A stretch of 64,000 bases of DNA from Streptomyces sp. HUAS ZL42. GTDB taxonomy: Bacteria; Actinomycetota; Actinomycetes; Streptomycetales; Streptomycetaceae. Position 1 is the first letter of the stretch; the number at the start of each line of letters is the position of its first letter. A program made the translations under genes and the position numbers. Below, one piece after another: positions 47,401 to 54,148 of this stretch. The notes below the pieces were generated by a model. The model did not search any database, was not told the DNA's origin, and saw only the letters and a program-made list of their open reading frames with translations. Location of the stretch: positions 5,801,001-5,865,000 of the forward strand of contig NZ_CP160403.1 in assembly GCF_040782645.1 (NCBI RefSeq). Reading direction: 5' to 3'.

Positions 47401-48433
47401 CTCCTACATGGTCACGGTTTGGGCCGAAGGCCAGTGCCGGATGGACCCCGGATCGGAACTCTGCGCATCCGTCAACGCGCTCGGCTGGGTCCGCCCGTCG
47501 TCCGACTTGCTCCTGGAAATTACCGGCGTCAACGACGCCGTCCGTTGCGCCCACGGCAGTACCAGCGGCTGCCTGTGGACCATGGCAGGCGTCCTCCCGT
47601 TCGGCAAGATCGGCAAGGCCGCCAAGCTCCTCCGCAAGGGAGAGGAGGCGGAGTCCGTCGGCGCACGTCTCGGCTCATGCCTCGTTCACAGCTTCGTATC
47701 CGGGACCGAGGTTCTCCTCGCTGACGGCGCCACCAAGCCCATCGAGGATGTCCAGGTCGGAGACAAGATCGTCGCCACTGATCCAACGAGCGGCAAGACC
47801 GCAACACGCGAAGTCATCGACACCATCGTCACGGAAGACGACAAGGACTTCGTCGACCTCACCGTCGGGGTCGATCCGGGCGATGACGAAAGTAAAAACG
47901 CGTCAGTCATTGCGACGACCACCCACCCCTTCTGGTCGCCCTCTCAGGGTGACTGGGTCAACGCCGGCGACCTCAAGCCTGGCATGACCCTGCGCACTGC
48001 CAAGGGCACTACTGTCACCATCACAGCGGCCCGGTACTTCACCGAGCGGCAGACCACTTACGATCTCACCGTTGACGACCTGCACACGTACTATGTGGTC
48101 GCGGGCAACACGCCGGTACTGGTGCACAATTCTGGCGGGGACGAAACACGTGGCCCCTGGAAGATCACGCCCGGTAAGTCCTTGGAGATCAGGCGTGGTG
48201 GACCCTTTGGAGCGAATTACTACAAGCAGGCCAAGGACGCGGCGGGCAATTACCTTTGGTGGAGCCCGGACAAAGCTGGACACGGCTCTTCTGCGTGGAA
48301 GGTTTACCGAGAGACGTCGAAGGGCCTGGAATGGTACGCCGACGCCGACGAACACGGAGACTTCATGAGTGGAAAGCATAAGGGTAAGACCGGAATGTTC
48401 ATTCCCTGGAAGAATCTGAAGTCGGTGTGCTGA
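41438..48433 (+). CDS. RHS-repeat polymorphic toxin with Hint domain and C-terminal toxin
   Basis: A 2331-residue secreted protein. The N terminus has a signal peptide (LLVQSLALALVVPLGAAQVA). Many YD/RHS repeats follow (for example YDALGRLTQVWLP, YDLFGRQARASDP, YDELGRITGTWNG). They end in the RHS core YDPGIGQFISVDPV with DPTGLY at about 1857-1900; this shell encloses the toxin. Residues 2081-2231 are a Hint autoprotease: CLVHSFVSGTEVLLADG, then THPFW, ending VLVHN. The last 100 residues are the toxin, released by cleavage after VHN. ATG 41438 is chosen over GTG 41423 because GGGG lies suitably upstream. The immunity candidate starts one base after the stop. Mobility and a lower-GC tail suggest toxin exchange. 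Confidence 0.92.
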   Translation: MVFGIGTSRRHRDVARLRDGRLLVQSLALALVVPLGAAQVAQAVESGGLGRPNVPKSRVSKVEEFDGPGAKKARQQVAQDQKVNKDQADRARFEQKASWPGKGEATLGLAVGKEADAKPSGVPVTIAPPSSDKAAAGGKARITVLDQKAARAAGITGVLMTAEADTAGNAEVSVDYSGFASVVGGGWSQRLRVVQLPACALTTPQKAECRTQRPLPSDNDIAHQSVSAKVRLAESVAGPSSQLMRAADGTSTATVLAVTAAAAGSGESPNGSGDYSATPLAESSSWQAGGSSGAFTWSYEFTMPPAAAGPVPPLSLSYDSGSVDGRTATTNNQGTSVGEGFALTESYVERSYGSCDDDGQTDKFDLCWKYDNARLVLNGKSTRLVKDDDDGQWRLENDDASKVTRSTGADNGDDNGEYWTVITGDGTKYVFGLNKLDGADTQRTNSVSTVPVFGDDAGEPGYSGGDTFGDRALTQAWRWNLDYVEDTSGNAATYWYVKESNYYKKNKSETANASYTRGGYVDRIEYGLRKGALFTDKADAKVTFGYAERCTASDCSSLTKDTADNWPDVPFDAICFSGDTECNAAGPSFFSRKRLTGIDTFSYNATSGAYDAVDSWDLVEQYLDGGDIGDSSDQVLTLKSLKRTAKAAATSIALNPISFTYHMRPNRVDATDNILPLTRPRISTVTSETGAITTVTLSGEECVRSEVLGAAPDTNTRSCYPQFWHINGAEDASIDWFHKYRVLAVTVSDPASSNEAVEHAYSYSGAAWHFSDDLFTPKDERTWSDWRGYRQVTAWTGATDVTRSKAVSLYLQGMDGDKNKDGTTKSVSVDALSAPALGVASLADSNQYAGQLREQVTYDGSTAISATVNDPWSQETARQTAPGAGDHVARYVRTQKVHDYTYLTASQTWRERLTSTSFDSYGMPITVDDSGQVGKGSDETCTRTWYARNADLGLTSLVSRTRTVARSCATADTSLTLPATMDPANPTRGDVLGDVGTVYDTVNATTWSATQKPTKGQVTWTSRATGYASTADLNGERLPAGWQKVSATTYDSLGRPLSVSDASGNPPTSIAYTPVDAGPLTRTITTDPKQYKSVSFLDPRRGLPLRSYDVNSKKTELTYDALGRLTQVWLPNRLSGSQAPNMKFAYHLDNTMPSWVSSSTLKRDGETYNTTYALYDSLLRTLQTQSPTPQGGRLLTDTRYDTRGLAYETYADIFDTTSTPNGTYTRAEYGEAPTQTGTEFDGAGRPTTSSLYVYGVKKWTTTTSYTGDSVATTALDGGSAQRLITDVRGQTTETREYSSVSPADAAFGTSPGASYASTKFTYALDGQQDTITGPDGAKWSYVYDLFGRQARASDPDKGTTATEYDVLDRPVKTTDSRGTSVLTGYDELGRITGTWNGSTTEANQLTGYVYDTLLKGLPTSSTRYVGGKAGAAYTQAVTAYDNLNRPTGSQLQLPDSDPFVKAGAPATLAYETYYNIDGTQQNNREPAMGGLPSEIIEYGYDGLGDLTSIGGSTGYLLDVSYSALAQPQLLTLGTGGSGNKSLYVANTFEEGTGRLTRSHVTDQTHPYMLQDLNYTYDQTGNVTAISDPTTLGGTSSADTQCFAYDGHQRLIEAWTPASQKCTDSRSASSLSGPAPYWTSYTYNEAGQRTSETVHKSTGDTKTTYCYTSTAQLHALTGITTKADCASPERAYEYDKTGNTWHRPGTSGTQTLDWSPEGKLSKLTENGTSTDYLYSADGTLLIRNTQNGERVLYAGATELHLRANGTTWAQRYYAAGDITAALRSNQSGSNKLTYLTADQHNTSSLALNPDTNQTFTKRYTTPFGADRGTPLYGPWPDDKGFLGKTRDTATGLTHVGAREYDPGIGQFISVDPVLVPGDAQSLNGYSYASNNPVTYSDPTGLYCDGCSVNNPDSAWHPKKHNGPGCTTSACYNKSGEPIYSTGGSSKSGTAHTSSSTSPGTGRVVVAGTVVPTEEELRARGYTGYGDNSYSYMVTVWAEGQCRMDPGSELCASVNALGWVRPSSDLLLEITGVNDAVRCAHGSTSGCLWTMAGVLPFGKIGKAAKLLRKGEEAESVGARLGSCLVHSFVSGTEVLLADGATKPIEDVQVGDKIVATDPTSGKTATREVIDTIVTEDDKDFVDLTVGVDPGDDESKNASVIATTTHPFWSPSQGDWVNAGDLKPGMTLRTAKGTTVTITAARYFTERQTTYDLTVDDLHTYYVVAGNTPVLVHNSGGDETRGPWKITPGKSLEIRRGGPFGANYYKQAKDAAGNYLWWSPDKAGHGSSAWKVYRETSKGLEWYADADEHGDFMSGKHKGKTGMFIPWKNLKSVC
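48131..48430 (+). other. C-terminal toxin module of the RHS protein
   Basis: These 100 codons follow the Hint-domain end VHN. Notable blocks are NYLWWSPDKAGHGSSAWKVY, GLEWYADADEHGDF and GKHKGKTGMFIPWKNL. The pattern of conserved-looking Trp, Asp, His and Lys residues suggests a small nuclease. I dimly recall similar tails in bacterial toxin families but cannot name one with confidence. GC is visibly lower than in the shell region. Confidence 0.6.
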
Positions 48434-48434
48434 A

Positions 48435-48833
48435 ATGATCGAGAGTGCAGCGGAATTTATCCAGCTCCGGGAAAGTGGGAATGGTGCGGACTACCAGCGC
48501 CTGAAGCGGGACGAAGCACCCGTCGAGGTATGGCGGGAGATCGTCGCCGAGCACCCGGACATGCGGTTCTGGGTCGCCTTCAATCGCACGGTTCCGGTGG
48601 AAGTACTCCGGCAGTTGGCTCAGGACGCCGACTGGCGGGTACGTGACAAGGTGGCCAGTCGGCGGGACACACCGCCGGATGTGCTGGGAGACCTGGCCCT
48701 GGACGAAAGCGACGCGGTCGCATCGTCCGTGGCGGGCAACCCGAGCACTCCGGACACAGCCCTACGGGCCCTGATCGAGCATCCTTGGGATCAGGTGAGC
48801 GACAAGGCGCGACAGCGACTGAAGGCGAGCTGA
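48435..48833 (+). CDS. Immunity protein candidate with leucine-rich-variant repeats
   Basis: A 132-residue cytoplasmic protein starting one base after the toxin stop codon (TGAAATG), with no convincing ribosome-binding site. Translation is therefore probably coupled to the toxin. The second half shows degenerate helical repeats of about 24 residues (VPVEVLRQLAQDADWRVRDK, then TPPDVLGDLALDESDAVASS, then TPDTALRALIEHPWDQVSDK). This resembles the leucine-rich repeat variant (LRV) pattern, alternating short and longer helices. By position it is the antidote that binds the adjacent toxin tail. The N-terminal 55 residues (EVWREIVAEHPDMRFWVAFN) appear to be the first repeats. An IS5-type element lies just 6 bp beyond its stop. 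Confidence 0.75.
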   Translation: MIESAAEFIQLRESGNGADYQRLKRDEAPVEVWREIVAEHPDMRFWVAFNRTVPVEVLRQLAQDADWRVRDKVASRRDTPPDVLGDLALDESDAVASSVAGNPSTPDTALRALIEHPWDQVSDKARQRLKAS

Positions 48834-49029
48834 GGCCTTTAGACGTCATCTCATTTGGTGAGTCTGCGGTAGCAGATGAGGGTGCAGGCGATGCTGGTGA
48901 AGGCCAGGAACTGTTCGGCTTTGCGCTCGTAGCGGCGGTGCAGTCTGCGGCATCCGGCGAGCCAGGACGTTGGGTCGGCCGCGTGGCGAGGTGCCTGTGA
49001 TCAGGTCCTTTTCCTCGCGGCCTCCCGCC

Positions 49030-49064
49030 GAACCGGGCTTGACGCTTTCGCTATCACCCGGCTC
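49030..49064 (-). ncRNA. Group II intron domain V
   Basis: On the minus strand the helix GAGCCGGGTG...AAGCCCGGTTC encloses AGCGAAAGCG with its GAAA tetraloop, the standard shape of the catalytic domain V (about 34-35 nt). It lies between the RT stop codon and the 3' splice site. Confidence 0.85.
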
Positions 49065-49072
49065 TCCAGTGA

Positions 49073-50854
49073 TCACGGCGTGAATGATCTGGCCGCCTGT
49101 GCCTCGTGGATGCGGTCGTGGCAGGTGTCGCAGGCCACGACCGTTTTGCGGCGCCGGTCGAGCATGACGCGCGCCCAGTCGGACGGCGGCCATCCGGCAT
49201 GAGAGAGGTCGGCAAGGGCGCGGATGTGATGCACCGTGACATCACCAGTGCTCCCGCAGATCTCGCAGGTGTCCGCCAAGAGCCGTGTGACCAGCTCTTT
49301 ATGCGGATAGTCCACCCAGACGGGCCGGCGGTCCACAATCTTCGCAGACCGCTGTCGATAGAGGGGGATTCCTCCGAACCGTGCCACCAGCGGCTTCCTA
49401 TGCTCCCGCTCGATTCGGGCCTCGAAACAAATGCGGAGACCGTGGTCCGTGTCGATTCTGGTCTTGTGCTTGGCGGCCATCTTCGGCACGGTCGAACGGT
49501 GCTTTGCTGCAAGGGTCTTGAGCATGGACGTCTCCATGACCCAGCGCAGACGGTGCAGCCGGGAGACATCCCCGGCGAGCAGGTAGTACTGGACGATGCC
49601 CCGGTAAACGGCCCCGAACGTGGCAACGATCGCGTGATCGGTGCTGTTGACGAGGTCCTTTCGCTTCGCGGGCTTTCCGCGGGCGAGATAGGGCACGCAT
49701 TTGGCTTTGATCACGTCCCGAGGGACACGGAGAGCGATCTGTCCGTTGACACGCCGGTAACGGCCGGTCTTCTTCGTGTCGTTGTGCTGGACCGTGATCT
49801 CATAGCCGAGGAACCTCGCTGCCCCGGTACGGGCATGAGTGATCAGCGTCTTCTCCTGGGAGAGTTCCAGCTTGAGTTCATCATGCAAGAACGCTGCCAG
49901 GCGTTGCTTGATCTGCTCGGCCTCGACTCTTGGTCCGGTGAAACCAAGGAGATGATCGTCCGCGTAGCGGGTGTAACGCAGCCTCCGGTAGTGCGGATCA
50001 TTCGGGTCCGAACTCGGCAGACTGGTCATCCGTCGACGCACGGCACGAGCCAGAGGTCGGTCGCCGTGTTGACGGACTGTCCGCAGCAGACTCTGTAACT
50101 CCAAATACGCCGGGTTACGGGCCCGACGTTCCCCTCGGGTGTACTCCGGAATCAGTACTGTCTCTACGAACTCGTCCAACTTGTGCAGGTAAATGTTGGA
50201 CAGGATCGGGGAGGCCACTCCGCCCTGCGGCGCCCCGGAGAGCGTGGCTCCCCACCTCCAGTCCTCCAGATATCCGGCTGTCAGCATATTCCGCACCAGC
50301 CGCAGAAACCGCTGGTCACGGATCTTCTCGCCGAGAATCGTCAGAAGGACCTGGTGGTCCAGACTGCCGAAGCAGTCGGCGATGTCACCCTCGATGAACC
50401 AGGCTGTCCCGGTCCAGGTGTGGGACACCTCCCGCAAAGCGGTATGGCAGCCACGCCGGGGGCGAAATCCGTGCGAGCGGTCGGAGAACGTCGGCTCGTA
50501 ATACGCTTCCAGCAGGAGGCGCACGACTTCACCAACGAGCTTGTCCGACCAGGTCGGTAGCCCCAGCGGACGCATCTTCCCATTTCTCTTCGGGATATGG
50601 ACGCGCCGGACCGGACGGAAGCGGTAACGCTCGTGACGCATCGCCTCAATAATCCGGGCTATCTTCCGCTGCGACATGCCGTCCACGGTTTCCGGCGTGA
50701 CCCCGGGCGTCATCGCGCCATGGTTGGCGTAGATGCGTCCGTAGGCCAACAGATACAACTGCAGGTTGAACAGCTGTCGATACAGTTCACTGCACGGCAG
50801 ACCACGCCTGCCGCGTTCACGCAGGACACCCAGCACCGTTGCGGCGCTCTGCAT
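49073..50854 (-). CDS. Group II intron-encoded protein: reverse transcriptase/maturase with HNH endonuclease
   Basis: A 593-residue protein. The reverse transcriptase domain (about 80-365) shows HIPKRNGKMRPLGLP, SHGFRPRRGCHTAL, GAPQGGVASPILSN and the catalytic YADD at 297-300. A maturase (X) domain follows (about 400-500). The C terminus (530 on) is an HNH endonuclease with CEICG, VHHIRAL and ACDTCHDRIH, including two CxxC pairs. The start at ATG 50854 has GGGAGG seven bases upstream. It assists splicing of its own intron and cuts and copies target DNA. All catalytic residues I can check are present, so the element may be active even though its host transposase is broken. Confidence 0.93.
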   Translation of the reverse strand: MQSAATVLGVLRERGRRGLPCSELYRQLFNLQLYLLAYGRIYANHGAMTPGVTPETVDGMSQRKIARIIEAMRHERYRFRPVRRVHIPKRNGKMRPLGLPTWSDKLVGEVVRLLLEAYYEPTFSDRSHGFRPRRGCHTALREVSHTWTGTAWFIEGDIADCFGSLDHQVLLTILGEKIRDQRFLRLVRNMLTAGYLEDWRWGATLSGAPQGGVASPILSNIYLHKLDEFVETVLIPEYTRGERRARNPAYLELQSLLRTVRQHGDRPLARAVRRRMTSLPSSDPNDPHYRRLRYTRYADDHLLGFTGPRVEAEQIKQRLAAFLHDELKLELSQEKTLITHARTGAARFLGYEITVQHNDTKKTGRYRRVNGQIALRVPRDVIKAKCVPYLARGKPAKRKDLVNSTDHAIVATFGAVYRGIVQYYLLAGDVSRLHRLRWVMETSMLKTLAAKHRSTVPKMAAKHKTRIDTDHGLRICFEARIEREHRKPLVARFGGIPLYRQRSAKIVDRRPVWVDYPHKELVTRLLADTCEICGSTGDVTVHHIRALADLSHAGWPPSDWARVMLDRRRKTVVACDTCHDRIHEAQAARSFTP

Positions 50855-52365
50855 TTCGCATACCTCCCGGATCCTCGGGTGTCCGAACCACCTGGTCCCC
50901 TTCGCCCTGCGGACGGCTTTCCCGTCCTCCCTGGCCGGGCGTTGCTCCGGCGACTACTACGGGACCTCCGTCGCCATAGGACTCGCGTCCCGTAGGCGAT
51001 CCCACGTTCGTCTCTGCTGTACGTCATAGCGCGACGTAGGCGTCCCACTCATCTCCTTGAATGCCCTCGCTGGGCATCGCTCCGCGCTCCGGAGGTGCAC
51101 CGGCCAACTATAGAAACCTGGTGCAGAACGCGGCGCCGGTTACAGCTGTCTTTCCGGCGGATGGGAACTTGCATCTGCTGGAGATTGGGCTTCAAACAAT
51201 TCAGTCTTCGCCATATCGCGCGGGCCACCCAGCACACCGTCCCCGACAACTGAGCCCGGTCACTGGTTTCCTGACATGCTTTTGTCCCCTCCGCCTTTCG
51301 GCATCAGGTAAGTCATTGGCCCAGGAACCTCCTTCCGAGTTCCTCCCGGCTCAGCCGGGAATACAAACAGAGCGCCTCGTGGCGCACATCGTGCGTTCTA
51401 TGGTCCAGCGGTGGCGGCCCAGTCGGGTTGAGGACTCGATGCCTTTGCGGGCGATACGGTGCCGGATGCCGCGCCCACGTAACCATCGCCGGAGGTGGTC
51501 GTAGTCGTATCCCTTGTCGGCGTGGAGCTTTGCCGGTCTGCGCCGTCGGCGTCCGCGCCGCGAGCGGATCGGCGGTATCCCCTTCACCAGCGGGATCAGC
51601 GCCTGGCTGTCGTGCAGGTTCGCCCCGGAGATCCCGACGGACAGGGGCAGACCGGTCCGCTCGGTGATCAGGTGGATCTTTGAGCCGTACTTGCCTCGAT
51701 CGACAGGATACGGGCCTGTCAGCTCCCCTTTTTGAGGGCCCGCATGTTCACCGAGTCGATCGCGCAGCGGGACCAGTCCAACTCGCCGCGGGAGCCGAGT
51801 TCGTCGAGGACCAGGCGGTGGAGTTTTGCCCACACGCGGGCCTTCGTCCACTCGGTGAATCGTCGGTGGGCCGTCGCACCCGATGGCCCGAACGATGCGG
51901 ACGGCAACTGCTGCCACGTGCAGCCCGAGGTCGCCACGAAGACGATTGCGGCCAGCACTTCGCGGTCGCCATGCCGACGTCGGCCACCCCCTGAGGCCGC
52001 GATGGCGCTTCCGGCACCACACGCTGGAACATGTCCCACAACTCGTCCGGCACCAGCCGCTCAACGATCCCTGCCACGACCGGCAGCTTACCCAGCCAAA
52101 TGAGATGACGTCTTAGCGGGCGCCGGAGCGCAAGGTGTCCGGCGCCGGACACGGTCTCCGACCGCCTCGCCGCATGAACGGGGGAGACGTTGTCGTCGCT
52201 CCTGGGGCGCGGCACGACATCGCCCAGTTCCCGACGGAGCGGTCGTCCAGGCTGTCGGCACGGCCGTGGCGGATCCCGCCCCTGCGTACATCACGGATTG
52301 CCGCCGAACGACATCCTGACGCGGTCCGGTATGGCTGCTCGGCCCCTTGCTTCGTGCTGGTTCGG

Positions 52366-52767
52366 CTATCGCGCGGCAGCGTGCAGTTCGAACCAGACCG
52401 TCTTGCCGATGCCGTGCGGGCGTGGGTTCATGCCCCAGGTGTCGGCGAGTGCGGCCACGAGTGTGAGGCCCCGGCCAGATTCGTCGTCGGACGATGGTTC
52501 CCGTGGTGTCGGCAGGATGTCGTTCGCGTCGGTGACCGAGATTCGGAGGCGGTCGGTTTCCAGGATGCAGCGGGTGCGGATCTCGCGGCCGGGGGAGACC
52601 TTCGCGTGACGGTACGCGTTCGTCATCAGCTCGCTGAGCAGCAGTACGGCGGTCTCCGTCACCTCGTCCGGGAGCTTCCAGGAGGTGGCCTGTTCGCGGA
52701 GGAGGGTTCGGGCCCGGCCCACGCTTCGGGCGTGTCGGGGCAGCTGCCACTCGATGTCCTCGGCCAT
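52366..52767 (-). CDS. HATPase-domain (RsbW-like) regulatory kinase-like protein
   Basis: A 133-residue GHKL ATPase domain protein of the anti-sigma-factor-like type common in Streptomyces. The N box (LSELMTNAYRHA, E46/N50), D80 (SVTDAND) and a G box (ESGRGLTLVAALA) are visible. The length matches single-domain members. ATG 52767; longer upstream openings are antisense to the next gene. It is divergent from an XRE/DUF397 pair, the arrangement of the abaA/whiJ-type paralogous clusters that affect development and antibiotic production. Its partner is presumably encoded there, but no anti-anti-sigma gene is visible. Confidence 0.85.
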   Translation of the reverse strand: MAEDIEWQLPRHARSVGRARTLLREQATSWKLPDEVTETAVLLLSELMTNAYRHAKVSPGREIRTRCILETDRLRISVTDANDILPTPREPSSDDESGRGLTLVAALADTWGMNPRPHGIGKTVWFELHAAAR

Positions 52768-52905
52768 GCGTGCTTCGTTCCTTGCGTGTGGTTCTCCGTC
52801 ATTTGCTGCGATCAGGCTGGTGGTTGGCGCGTAATCTCGGGGAGTGGCGGAGTGGGTACACAGCGTGCTTGTACACGGTGTGGCGGTGGGAAGCGAGTGG
52901 GTGCG

Positions 52906-53724
52906 GTGGCTTCCGGGGAGTCCCAGCAGGCGCAGCAGAACTGGCGGTACTGCGGCGGGCAGATCAAGTTGTGGCGGGAGGAGGCGGGGGTTGGCCGGCA
53001 GGCTCTGGCCGCGGAGGCCGGTTACGACTACGAGTACGTGAAGTCGATGGAGTGCGGGAGGCGTCGGCCCACGCTGCGGCTCCTTCAGGTTGCGGATCAA
53101 CTGTGTGGGGCTCGGGGCAAGTTGGTGGCCGCACATGAGTTCCTGAAGCCGGAACCATTTCCCCGGCGTACGCAGCAGTACGTGTTGGTGGAGGCTGAGG
53201 CGATCACGGTGCAGTGGTACGAGCCCTTGCTGGTTCCAGGCCTGCTGCAGACCAAGGATTACGCGGCGGAGCTGATCTCCAACGACTGTCCCCCGCTGGA
53301 TGAGGAGACCGTGGAAGAACGGGTGGCAGCCCGGTTGAAGCGGCAGGAGAAGCTGGTCAGAAAGCCGCTGACGCACTTCACCTTCGTCATGCACGAGGCG
53401 GCGTTGAGGGCTGCCGTCGGCGACCAGGGCGTGATGCGGAGGCAGCTTGAGCACCTGTTGGAAGTTGGCGAGCTGCGCAATGTGACGCTTCAGGTGCTGC
53501 CATTCGCGCTTGCCCCCACCGTGGCGCTCAGTGGAGCGCTCATTCTTGTGGAGACTGCCGAGCACGACGTGTACGCGCATGTGGAGGCGCAGGAGACGGG
53601 GGCGCTCTACGCTGATGGCGACAAGATCAGCGCGCTCGCGCAACGCTATGGCGTGATCCGCTCGCAGGCGCTTAGCGTTGAGGAGTCTGCCCGATTCATC
53701 AGGAAGTTGGCGGAGGAGCTATGA
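52906..53724 (+). CDS. XRE-family regulator with DUF5753 domain (whiJ/AbaA type)
   Basis: A 272-residue protein. An XRE helix-turn-helix is at about residues 17-65 (IKLWREEAGVGRQALAAEAG, then YEYVKSMECGRRRP). The rest is the DUF5753 domain, recognised by VQWYEPLLVPGLLQTKDYA and LRNVTLQVLPFA. Starts at GTG 52906 or GTG 52897 are both possible; GGGAAG lies just upstream of the latter. It overlaps the next gene by four bases (ATGA). Such regulators act with small DUF397 proteins; the pair may control developmental genes or itself. Confidence 0.87.
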   Translation: MASGESQQAQQNWRYCGGQIKLWREEAGVGRQALAAEAGYDYEYVKSMECGRRRPTLRLLQVADQLCGARGKLVAAHEFLKPEPFPRRTQQYVLVEAEAITVQWYEPLLVPGLLQTKDYAAELISNDCPPLDEETVEERVAARLKRQEKLVRKPLTHFTFVMHEAALRAAVGDQGVMRRQLEHLLEVGELRNVTLQVLPFALAPTVALSGALILVETAEHDVYAHVEAQETGALYADGDKISALAQRYGVIRSQALSVEESARFIRKLAEEL

Positions 53725-53909
53725 GCGCCGAGCTGTCGTGGTTCAAGTCCAGCTACAGCGATTCCTCGGGCGGCGCCTGCCTCGAAGTTGCCGTCTGCCC
53801 CCACACCATCCACGTCCGAGACTCGAAGCTCGGCACTCGATCCCCCCGCTTCACCGTCCCCGCCGACGCCTGGACCGCCTTCCTCGCCTACGCCTCCCGA
53901 GAGGCCTGA
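53721..53909 (+). CDS. DUF397 domain small protein
   Basis: A 62-residue DUF397 protein with the signature LSWFKSSYSDSSGGACLEVA and a C-terminal WTAFLAYAS. It overlaps the XRE gene by the bases ATGA, so the two are made together. Members of this family are predicted partners or antitoxin-like modulators of the cognate XRE protein. A GC-rich hairpin starting at the stop codon (GAGCCC 53908-53913, GGGCTC 53922-53927) and followed by CTTTT may terminate the operon. Confidence 0.88.
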   Translation: MSAELSWFKSSYSDSSGGACLEVAVCPHTIHVRDSKLGTRSPRFTVPADAWTAFLAYASREA

Positions 53910-54040
53910 GCCCCGGGCTTCGGGCTCCGAGACCCGAGCTCCTTTTGCAAGGAATGGGCGGAAAGACTCAACCCACCCTCCCGCCCTCCCCACGCCCCAA
54001 CGGGCATGCGCACCAGCCGACATGACTATTCGTGATCGGC

Positions 54041-54070
54041 TTGCGACACACCGTTGCCACCGTCTAGCGT
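54041..54070 (+). promoter_or_regulatory. Promoter candidate for the zinc-ribbon HTH gene
   Basis: TTGCGA (54041-54046) and TAGCGT (54065-54070) are 18 bp apart, giving a predicted start near 54076. The hairpin at 54087-54118 would then lie in the leader. Confidence 0.55.
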
Positions 54071-54086
54071 TCGCGGCCACAAACAA

Positions 54087-54118
54087 CCCCGGTCGGGTGT
54101 TAGCAGCACCCGCCGGGG
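54087..54118 (+). promoter_or_regulatory. Leader hairpin upstream of the zinc-ribbon HTH gene
   Basis: CCCCGGTCGGGTG (54087-54099) pairs with CACCCGCCGGGG (54107-54118) around TTAGCAG, with one bulged T. It ends 30 bases before the GTG at 54149, between the candidate promoter and the gene. It could be an attenuator or a regulator-binding site. It has no U-run. Confidence 0.5.
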
Positions 54119-54148
54119 TCTCACCCCAAGATCGAACGGACCGATCTC

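Larger units (their letters stand above)
48969..51387 (-). mobile_element. Group II intron, 2419 nt, within the IS5 transposase gene
   Basis: The 5' end at 51387 reads GTGCGCC, matching the group II consensus GUGYG. The 3' end at 48969 is ...CCCAAC, matching the AY consensus. Removing 48969-51387 joins exon sequences in frame and restores a normal IS5 transposase C terminus. Domain V is recognisable at 49064-49030, followed by a domain VI-like stem. The encoded RT-HNH protein lies in domain IV, ending 8 bases before domain V. Such introns move by reverse splicing into DNA (retrohoming). Everything needed for splicing seems present. Confidence 0.88.
48851..52077 (-). pseudogene. IS5-family transposase, frameshifted and intron-interrupted
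   Basis: The likely start is GTG 52077. Frame 1 encodes VAGIVERLVPDELWDMF and on to SRPQG. A run of five G (minus strand, 51987-51991) appears to have lost one base, because sense resumes in another frame as GGGRRRHGDREVLAA. That frame ends at TGA 51721-51719 after KKGS, while sense continues in the -1 frame as KKGELTGPYPVDRG. The slippage sequence C-AAA-AAG there may be a programmed frameshift rather than damage. The protein then runs to IERTM, where the intron enters. Spliced mRNA would read TMSWLAGCRRLHRRYERK and end at TGA 48851. The G-run break makes it inactive as it stands. Confidence 0.8.
48842..52112 (-). mobile_element. IS5-family element carrying a group II intron
   Basis: Terminal inverted repeats begin GACGTCATCTCATTTGG (48842-48858) and are mirrored at 52096-52112. 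TTA flanks both ends (48839-48841 and 52113-52115), a 3-bp duplication of the TNA type seen in some IS5 groups. The element is 3271 bp, of which 2419 bp is the intron, leaving an 852-bp IS of normal size. It carries one transposase gene, minus strand, with two frame breaks and the intron. Confidence 0.88.

Noticed and set aside
52116..52365. A gene between the IS5-type element and the HATPase gene
   Set aside because: Only Arg-rich mirrored frames are open; no motif or ribosome-binding site supports coding.
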